From: Gammaproteobacteria bacterium
GTDB lineage: Bacteria; Pseudomonadota; Gammaproteobacteria; Steroidobacterales; Steroidobacteraceae
Direction: 5' to 3'
Length of the DNA: 51,462 nt
Assembly: GCA_009926865.1 (NCBI GenBank)
Contig: RFOD01000013.1
Location: forward strand, 1 to 51,462
Positions 45,575 through 51,462 of the stretch are shown piece after piece (position 1 is the first letter of the stretch; each line of letters starts with the position of its first letter). A model generated the notes under the pieces. It did not search any database, had not been told where the DNA came from, and saw only the letters and a list, made by a program, of their open reading frames with translations. The position numbers and the translations under genes were made by a program.

Positions 45575-47538
45575 TCGCCAGCCTGATAGGTCTTCAGTAA
45601 ATCTGAAAAGCCACCTAATCCCATCACTGGCTTGCCATTGAGTGAGAGCAAGACGTCGCCCGCCTGCATTCCCGCTCGTTCGGCGGGTGATTCCGGAACG
45701 ACCGACTCCGCTTTCACGCCGGCACCTTGATGTACATAATCTGGTACCAGACCAAAGGAGACCCGACGCGCTGGCACGGCAGTGCTCGTCTGTAAGGCGG
45801 ACAAAGATGTCTCAGAAGCCGCTTTCAGATTTGAGGTCAAAGAATTTGGGCGCTGTGCTAAATAGGTAACAGCCTCGCGCGAGACACTCGCAACCTGTAC
45901 CAAACCAGCCGAATCAATTTTATCCGCAGTATCGCTCGGCTGGTGATAATCGAAATGGGCGCCAGTGAACAACTGTACTGCTGGAATACCCGCTTCGATA
46001 AACGCCTGTTGATCCGAGGCTTCGCCGGCCCCTTCCACGGTTTTGACAGAAATCCCCGTGGCAAAGCCTATCCCCCGAAACACATGCACCCACTCGGTTG
46101 CCGTTCCGGTTGCCAACGCTGAGATCCCACCTGTTCCCGCACGACCAACTGTATCTAGGTTTATCGCTGCTAAGACGCCCCCCGGTAGTAGCGCATCGCG
46201 CTCACGCATGAAATGCCGCGCCCCCTGAAGCCCAGCCTCTTCACCTGAGAAAGCCGCGAATACGACGCTGCGCGGTAGGCTGCCTGCCGCAGCCAAAGTA
46301 CGCGCAAGTTCGAGCATCACCGCGACGCCACTGGCGTTGTCATCCGCACCCGGATGAACCTGCCCCACTTGACTCATACGTACACCCGGACCCGACCGCC
46401 CGAGATGATCGTAGTGCGCGGATAGCACTACCACCTCATCGGCTAACCGAGGATCTGTTCCAGGCAGGACCCCCAAAATATTCGTTAAGCGAATCGGATC
46501 CTTAGCGCCCGCGGGGGTGAACTCAAAGGCTTGCGCATAATCTTTCGCCATTCCAAGGGGCTTTAAGCCTGCTTCGCGGAATGCCTGCTCAATGAATTGA
46601 GCGGCCTCCTCAAGACCGGCAGTCCCCATACCGCGACCTTCGCGCTCAGGTGCTGCTAACCATGTCACATCCGCTTGCATACGCGCTTCGTCAAAGACTT
46701 CAGGCAATCTCGCCAGCGCAGACCGTTGGGGGTAGCCACCCGACGGCAATGCTGAATCGCGCTCCTCTTGTGTCCGAAGGTCTACCTTCAGAGGAGAGTC
46801 GCTAGTCGGCCATTCACCTTTGGCGATATTGCGCGCTTCAGTTGCCTCAAACCCTAACCAAGAATATTTGCCGTAGTGAGGCAACTTGCGGGCCACCGCC
46901 GCACCGTGCGAAGGAGAAGCAAGCGCGACCCACGCCACCGCACGCGCAGAATTCAACGGATGTCGTCGAACAATGATGGCTGAGTGTTGCGCGAGATCAA
47001 GCTCCTCTTTACCTGCACGCAATTTAGAACCGAACCAAGCAAAGCCATCAATCGCTTCTGCGCGTCCATACAGCTGTGTGGCCCAGGTGTTATTCGTGCC
47101 AAATATCCAAACGGGCTGATCTTTCGGTAGTTCAGTGATATTTTGATCCAGTTGTACTTTGATATTTTGGGCTTTTCCACCACCCCAAAAATCAATCATT
47201 GACTGAAACGCTTCGCGCTCAGCAGGGTTCGCAGCAGCAGGAAAAATTGCTAGCACTTCGGGCTCACCAAACATCTGCCCAAGCGATGGCGCAGTCTCCC
47301 GTGCATCCAATAAACGGAACAAGTCAAACTCAGGATCTACCTCAAGAGCCAAAGGCGTAGCGGCGGTGTCGAAGCGAAAGTCCACGCTCTTTTCGGTCAT
47401 AGACACCATGAAGGATTCGATACCCTCGACGGTGCGAATAATCACGGGCACCTGCAACACGAAAGCGTCCCCGTTTTGCACCTGCAGTAAGGTCCCGGTG
47501 ATCGCCTGTGCGTGTTGCTGCACATTTTCCAATCGCAA
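45505..47538 (-). CDS. M28 family peptidase with PDZ domain (C-terminal part of a frame-broken M1-M28 gene)
   Basis: About 677 residues. The first 130 or so residues continue an M1-peptidase C-terminal domain. Next come an M28 aminopeptidase domain with zinc ligands 'SAHYDHLG', 'HPGADDNASGV', 'FSGEEAGLQG', 'INLDTVGR' and 'AHFDYHQPSDTADKI', and a C-terminal PDZ domain ('VVPESPAERAGMQAGDVLLS'). The frame opens just upstream at 47577 with 'QWITRSGAPTLRLE', a segment that belongs to the M1 protein encoded upstream, so this is probably the second half of one protein rather than a free gene. TTG 47538 is the earliest listed start codon and is unlikely to be used. A signal peptide is absent for the same reason. 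Confidence 0.85.
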   Translation of the reverse strand: MRLENVQQHAQAITGTLLQVQNGDAFVLQVPVIIRTVEGIESFMVSMTEKSVDFRFDTAATPLALEVDPEFDLFRLLDARETAPSLGQMFGEPEVLAIFPAAANPAEREAFQSMIDFWGGGKAQNIKVQLDQNITELPKDQPVWIFGTNNTWATQLYGRAEAIDGFAWFGSKLRAGKEELDLAQHSAIIVRRHPLNSARAVAWVALASPSHGAAVARKLPHYGKYSWLGFEATEARNIAKGEWPTSDSPLKVDLRTQEERDSALPSGGYPQRSALARLPEVFDEARMQADVTWLAAPEREGRGMGTAGLEEAAQFIEQAFREAGLKPLGMAKDYAQAFEFTPAGAKDPIRLTNILGVLPGTDPRLADEVVVLSAHYDHLGRSGPGVRMSQVGQVHPGADDNASGVAVMLELARTLAAAGSLPRSVVFAAFSGEEAGLQGARHFMRERDALLPGGVLAAINLDTVGRAGTGGISALATGTATEWVHVFRGIGFATGISVKTVEGAGEASDQQAFIEAGIPAVQLFTGAHFDYHQPSDTADKIDSAGLVQVASVSREAVTYLAQRPNSLTSNLKAASETSLSALQTSTAVPARRVSFGLVPDYVHQGAGVKAESVVPESPAERAGMQAGDVLLSLNGKPVMGLGGFSDLLKTYQAGDQVRAKVVRAGVELEMEVSLVER

Positions 47539-48953
47539 GGTTGGCGCGCCAGAGCGAGTAATCCACTGGCGTCGAGATCAACGCCTGCCGCGGCACCGTG
47601 CGCACTCGCCAAATCCATGAACGTAGCTTGCTTACCTCGCTGCTCGCGGTAAAATCTTTGTAGCCCGCGTAGATAGACGGTATCACCTACCTGCCTTCGC
47701 AGCATGTGATATGTCATCAACGCTTTACCGTAGCCGACCGCCTCGGTGGCCGGGCTATGCCGCGATCGAAATTCCGTAAGCGGGAAGTCGCGCGCTTCGC
47801 GCACAAAGTCGCGATATTTTTTTAAGGTGTCACGCCGATAGTCAGCACCCTGACCGGCCTGCTCCTTGTAGAGGTGGTCAGCGTGATAGGCCGTCAACCC
47901 CTCACACCAGTTACCGCTGTCGTAATCGACAAATACGCCATTTCCCCACCAGTTATGCAAAATTTCATGCGGATAGGAGGACGTCAAAATAAAGGGGAAG
48001 CGGATAATTTGCGGGCCGAGCAAAGTAAAGCTCGGCATGCCGTAACCCGTCTCCCAAAAATTTTCGACAAGTGCGAATTTGTCATAGGGATACGGACCGA
48101 GCATTTGTCGGTACATCTCAAGATTGCGGGCCGTGGACTCTAAATACTTAGCCGCCAACACCGGATCGGGTTCGCGTAAATAAACCTCTGCCGTTGCCGC
48201 ACCTACGCTACGGCTGTAACGAGTCAGAGGGCCGCCGACGATATGTAACTCATCGACTGGGCTAGCGCTCGACCAATGACTGACACCCTGCTCATCTCGA
48301 CTGCTGCCGGAGCCAGGGCTGATTAAATGCCACCCCTCTGGGGACCGCGCGGATAACTCGAAGGTCAGCAATTGGCTGCCAATCCAGGGGTACCAAAGCG
48401 TGCTGCCAGCCAAATAAGTGCCCTGGGAGTTGATGGTCCCCGCGGTTTCACTAAAACCACGAGCGTATTCCTGACTCGGTGTCTCAAAACCGAAATCTAC
48501 TTTTCCTTGGTAACGAAGTTGGAATTCGTGCTGACCTTCAGCTAATCGCACCCGATATCGCTTGGCGCGATTGGAGGCCAGCATCGCTTGCGCGCTACCG
48601 TTAATACCGACAAAGCCCTCTTCACGCTCCGTCTCGATGACCTCCACGACGGGCTCGGCCTCGGAAATCACCAAACTGGAAGCAAGTAAAAACTCAAGCT
48701 CCCGCGTTCCCGCCGGTAAGGTCACTCGCACCGAGGCGTTGAGGGTGCGCTGCTCAGGGTCGATTTGGGCTTCAATCAAATAATGTGGATGGCTGGATAT
48801 TGCCGAAGCGCTATCGCTCGCAAAGGCTATCGGGACACAAAGTAGTGCGATCGCAAAATAGATCGCTGCAATTATTTGCTGCGGCGAAAATTCAACGTCA
48901 GAGAAATTAATCTGCCGTCGCGCTCTAGCTCTAATATTGCTGCATCGCCCCAT
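47442..48953 (-). CDS. M1 family aminopeptidase part (frame-broken, fused upstream of M28 part)
   Basis: A zinc aminopeptidase of the M1 family with 'SYPHEILHNWWGN' (HExxH zinc site), the third ligand Glu in 'NWCEGLTAYHADHLY', and a beta-sandwich N-terminal domain. A signal peptide is likely in the region 'AIYFAIALLCVPIAFA'. The start is uncertain; ATG 48953 has GGGGGA upstream but lies within the ChaN gene, and non-ATG starts nearer 48870 are possible. The peptidase-like sequence stops at about 47570, after which this frame runs 42 or so unrelated residues; the true continuation is in the -1 frame. The intact gene would span about 45505-48953. Confidence 0.8.
   Translation of the reverse strand: MGRCSNIRARARRQINFSDVEFSPQQIIAAIYFAIALLCVPIAFASDSASAISSHPHYLIEAQIDPEQRTLNASVRVTLPAGTRELEFLLASSLVISEAEPVVEVIETEREEGFVGINGSAQAMLASNRAKRYRVRLAEGQHEFQLRYQGKVDFGFETPSQEYARGFSETAGTINSQGTYLAGSTLWYPWIGSQLLTFELSARSPEGWHLISPGSGSSRDEQGVSHWSSASPVDELHIVGGPLTRYSRSVGAATAEVYLREPDPVLAAKYLESTARNLEMYRQMLGPYPYDKFALVENFWETGYGMPSFTLLGPQIIRFPFILTSSYPHEILHNWWGNGVFVDYDSGNWCEGLTAYHADHLYKEQAGQGADYRRDTLKKYRDFVREARDFPLTEFRSRHSPATEAVGYGKALMTYHMLRRQVGDTVYLRGLQRFYREQRGKQATFMDLASAHGAAAGVDLDASGLLALARQPCDWKMCSNTHRRSPGPYCRCKTGTLSCCRCP
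47566..47580 (-). other. Frameshift point joining M1 and M28 frames
   Basis: In the M1 frame the peptidase reads '...GVDLDA' up to 47568. In the -1 frame the following bases read 'QWITRSGAPTL', a typical next segment of M1 peptidases. The second frame has a TGA at 47578-47580, so the shift must fall within 47568-47577. No X-XXY-YYZ slippery heptamer is present, so a deletion or a sequencing error is more likely than programmed slippage. Confidence 0.75.
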
Positions 48954-50119
48954 TGGTAATCCCCCAGTTTGCGTTGCAAACTTGCCCCATTTTTGAGGGA
49001 CTGTCGATCCAAAGTACGCAAGATGTCCCCTACGCGAACCCCTGAGGCGGCAGCAGGTGATCCCTGTTCTACGTGAATCACTTGCGTGGGCTCGCGCCCG
49101 ATGCGGCCCATCAATGAAACACCGCTCACCGGCAAACTCGGCTGTGGCGTATCGGGAACACCCCAAATATATTTCGCATAAGCTGCCGAAATTTTGGATG
49201 CGCCCGAAGCACAAATCCCCTCGACCGCTGTCGGAATCAGCGAGGATGTCTTGGCAGCAGAATTTCCCGCCAATTGTCTCGCTGCGCCCAAATCATAGGC
49301 GACATGCCCCGCGCCAATCAGCACGACCAAAATATCTTCAGGGCCAGTAAACCCCTCAGCTAATTTCGCAGCTTGCCAGCCCATTGAGGCATCCCACGCG
49401 AGTTGTGCAAGATAAATGCCCTCTTGTTGTGTCGCATCGGGCAGCCGATGCAAGGGGTCATCGGCGGAAAAGTACGCTTGAACGAGCTGTCGATGCTCGG
49501 CGTTTTGACTGTCGATCACTGGCGCGAATCCCGCGCGCAGAGCTGGCTCCAGCCCCTCAAAACCGCGAGAGCGGCGGATCTCACGTACCGCCTCACGCGG
49601 CGCATTCAAACCATGCATGGGTAAGCGATTCTGACGCGCAAACTGAAAAATTTGTCGGTAGTGCGCCCATTGGTGTGACCAGACTTCATACCAATGCGAC
49701 TCATCGAGAAAAGTCTGCTCATCTAACTCGCCGGCCACCCATCGATCAAGCGCAGCAGATGGCCCCCACGGAAACATTTCAAGGCCGATGTGCACACGCC
49801 GTCCCGCGGCATGTAAAGCGCGAATCGCTTGCCACTGCACACGGTGAAATTCGTCGTTGGTGTGCTCCTCGCCAATGAAAAGAACTTGTACGGACTGAAG
49901 GCGCTCAGCCCACGCCTGGGCGGAGAGCAGTTCCCCCGTCGACGTATCGGTGATGCCATCAAGGCTCGGCGTGAGGCGATGCTCACGTCGGAGCGAATCG
50001 CCGAGAGAAAGGCACTCGGGTCGAGTACCGTCAAACTTCTCTGCGACCGACTCGCCGGCCTGCCCACTCGCGATGCAAGCGGTGAGCAGGCCGAAGAGCC
50101 AGATCGATCTCGTCGTCAC
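48872..50119 (-). CDS. ChaN-like (DUF399) lipoprotein with C-terminal PDZ domain
   Basis: A 415-residue protein with a lipobox 'LTAC' (Cys15). Residues about 60-310 resemble ChaN, a heme-binding, iron-regulated lipoprotein family: 'VLFIGEEHTNDEFHR', 'IGLEMFPWG', 'HWYEVWSHQWAHYRQIF' and 'VVLIGAGHVAYDLGAA'. Residues about 325-410 resemble a PDZ domain ('HVEQGSPAAASGVRVGDILR'). The gene starts with GTG at 50119. It lies between a TonB-dependent receptor and the peptidase gene, with a short gap to the receptor (30 bases), which fits a role in uptake of an iron or heme compound. Confidence 0.82.
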   Translation of the reverse strand: MTTRSIWLFGLLTACIASGQAGESVAEKFDGTRPECLSLGDSLRREHRLTPSLDGITDTSTGELLSAQAWAERLQSVQVLFIGEEHTNDEFHRVQWQAIRALHAAGRRVHIGLEMFPWGPSAALDRWVAGELDEQTFLDESHWYEVWSHQWAHYRQIFQFARQNRLPMHGLNAPREAVREIRRSRGFEGLEPALRAGFAPVIDSQNAEHRQLVQAYFSADDPLHRLPDATQQEGIYLAQLAWDASMGWQAAKLAEGFTGPEDILVVLIGAGHVAYDLGAARQLAGNSAAKTSSLIPTAVEGICASGASKISAAYAKYIWGVPDTPQPSLPVSGVSLMGRIGREPTQVIHVEQGSPAAASGVRVGDILRTLDRQSLKNGASLQRKLGDYQWGDAAILELERDGRLISLTLNFRRSK

Positions 50120-50149
50120 AGACCAAACGAACGTATCGTGAGATCCGGA

Positions 50150-51462
50150 TCAGAAGTTATATCGCAACGTTAGACCATAAGTCGTACGACGCGGGTGAGA
50201 CACACTCCAGCGGAAGGGGAAGAAGGTGCCGCCGCTGTTGACACCATTTGGCGTCGTGTTGCTGAAGTACACATCGCGGAAGCCGCCCGTCGGTGCATCC
50301 TCATCCGTCAGATTACGGCCCCAGAGCTCGATCGACCAAGTCTCTGCCCGCCAGCCAAGGCTCGCGTTGATATTGGTCGCCTTGGGCACGATCGTCTGGT
50401 TGGAGGCATCCGCGAATTGCTTGCCACGATGCGTCACGTCTCCGCGCAGGAAGAACTCCAGATCATTCGCCATGAAGCGAGTCACCTGAAACCCAGCGTT
50501 CGCCTGGACTTTTGACGTGCGCAGGATCTGGTTGCCCGTTACGTCACCATCCGGCGCGTAAGAGGGAAAATCCACGAAACTGTCGACTTTGGCGTTGTCG
50601 TACTTCGGATCCGAGTAAGACACACCGAAGTTCAGATCAAGCCCCGCCATGGGTCGTGCGGTCAAAGAAAACTCGACACCCTTGATCGAGGCTTCACCCG
50701 CATTCACGTTCACGCCGGTTGGCGTGATGATGTCCTGGCCATTGATGCTTGAGACCACCTGCGGAATGACGATATCACTCCAATCGAGTTGGTAGATATC
50801 GAGTTCCAGCGCGACGCGGCGATCCATCAACTCCGCTTTTACGCCGAGCTCGTAGCTCTTCAAAGTTTCAGAATCAAAAGCGCCTGGCAAGGTGACGTTC
50901 ACGCCGGGGTTACTGACCAACTGCACGTTGGTCGGATCGAAGTCACCGGACTTCTCGGAATGCGCGATGCCGCCAAAGAAAGTGACGTTATCGCTCGGCT
51001 TGTAGCGCAATGTCGTACGCCAGCTGAGTAGATCCCAAGTGTTTTTGCCGTTTACACCGGTATCCGTATCTTCAAACTGACGCTCTTCTTCGGTGTAACG
51101 CGCATCGATCGACGCCGTGAAAGTATCGCTCAAGTCGTACTCAAAGATACCGAAGAGGGCGGGCGCCGAGCCCTTCTGCACGAACACTTCGCGGAACACG
51201 GCACCACCGAGCGGATCTGTGAAATACGGCAAGAAGGCCGCATTACCCGCACCGGCAGCAAAGTCCGTATAGCCCACACCTAAATTGGTGCACGCCAGAC
51301 AGAAAGAGAAGAAATCGGCAGGTAGTGCCTGCGTCGCGATGACGCCGCTATCACCGTCTGTGATCTCGTTACTGTAGTAGTACGCACCAAACGAGTAGCG
51401 CGCGCGTTGCTCGCGGTCACTCTCGAAACGGATTTCTTGGCTGACTTCTTCAGTTCGTGCCT
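50150..51462 (-). CDS. TonB-dependent receptor, C-terminal part (cut by window edge)
   Basis: About 437 residues of an outer-membrane beta-barrel are present; the frame is open to the window edge, so the plug domain lies outside. Features are 'EEVSQEIRFESDREQ', alternating hydrophobic strands, 'WELWGRNLTDEDAP'-like barrel segments (here 'IELWGRNLTDEDAPTGGF') and the C-terminal 'YGLTLRYNF' ending in Phe, the signal for outer-membrane assembly. TonB receptors bring in siderophores, cobalamin, carbohydrates or other ligands; the ligand cannot be told. The neighbouring ChaN-like lipoprotein hints at iron or heme. Confidence 0.93.
   Translation of the reverse strand, partial: ARTEEVSQEIRFESDREQRARYSFGAYYYSNEITDGDSGVIATQALPADFFSFCLACTNLGVGYTDFAAGAGNAAFLPYFTDPLGGAVFREVFVQKGSAPALFGIFEYDLSDTFTASIDARYTEEERQFEDTDTGVNGKNTWDLLSWRTTLRYKPSDNVTFFGGIAHSEKSGDFDPTNVQLVSNPGVNVTLPGAFDSETLKSYELGVKAELMDRRVALELDIYQLDWSDIVIPQVVSSINGQDIITPTGVNVNAGEASIKGVEFSLTARPMAGLDLNFGVSYSDPKYDNAKVDSFVDFPSYAPDGDVTGNQILRTSKVQANAGFQVTRFMANDLEFFLRGDVTHRGKQFADASNQTIVPKATNINASLGWRAETWSIELWGRNLTDEDAPTGGFRDVYFSNTTPNGVNSGGTFFPFRWSVSHPRRTTYGLTLRYNF

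Noticed and set aside
47442-47565. Native C-terminus of the M1 frame
   Set aside because: After about 47568 this frame reads Cys/Arg-rich residues unlike a peptidase; the -1 frame carries the real continuation.

Overview
The window (51,462 bp, about 55% G+C by eye) reads as a dense, contiguous stretch of bacterial chromosome. The gene set (long FadE-type acyl-CoA dehydrogenase, GspB, a rhombosortase-like protease, Zur, MCE/Mla-type lipid transporter, TonB-dependent receptor, a complete B12-dependent propionyl-CoA route) points to a free-living, aerobic, Gram-negative gammaproteobacterium. No rRNA, tRNA, insertion sequence, integrase, phage gene or CRISPR array was seen. Both ends cut genes: a GNAT acetyltransferase on the left and a TonB-dependent receptor on the right.

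1-10.3 kb: cytochrome b561; a minus-strand run of lipoprotein, DoxX-like protein, MFS transporter and exported protein; glutathione reductase; exonuclease III; an M15 carboxypeptidase; a DsbA/FrnE-like protein; a YheS-type ABC-F protein. 10.3-10.6 kb is a short intergenic stretch holding a minus-strand promoter, a hairpin and a strong intrinsic terminator, together a candidate small RNA of about 70 nt. 10.6-14.3 kb: a minus-strand CDGSH protein followed by MlaE-, MlaF- and MlaD-like components and an auxiliary lipoprotein, all overlapping, so probably one envelope-lipid transport operon. 14.3-18.9 kb: purT, a GntR (YtrA-type)/ABC transporter operon with a palindrome over its own promoter, and malate dehydrogenase. 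19-26.5 kb: fadE, dinB, a rhombosortase-like protease, a phosphopantetheinyl transferase, gspB and a fused FakA-FakB-like fatty acid kinase.

26.5-33.7 kb is a minus-strand operon for propionyl-CoA to succinyl-CoA: methylmalonyl-CoA mutase, its MeaB chaperone, propionyl-CoA carboxylase beta and alpha, and a VOC protein resembling methylmalonyl-CoA epimerase. With fadE and the fatty acid kinase this suggests use of fatty acids, including odd or branched chains. Upstream and co-directional (33.9-37.1 kb) lie an ATP/ADP-translocase-like transporter, an unknown exported protein and a lipoprotein that fuses a lipocalin to a rhodanese.

37.3-44.3 kb: a two-gene molybdenum hydroxylase (IorA/IorB type), then a minus-strand cobW-WD40-M20 peptidase run facing a divergent zur, which looks like a zinc-homeostasis unit. 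44.3-51.5 kb: a YdcZ-type membrane protein, two poorly known small genes, a large M1-M28-PDZ peptidase whose frame is broken at about 47,570, a ChaN-like lipoprotein with a PDZ domain, and the TonB-dependent receptor. The most distinctive items are the lipocalin-rhodanese fusion, the candidate small RNA, the frame-broken peptidase fusion, and the zur/cobW/WD40/M20 arrangement.
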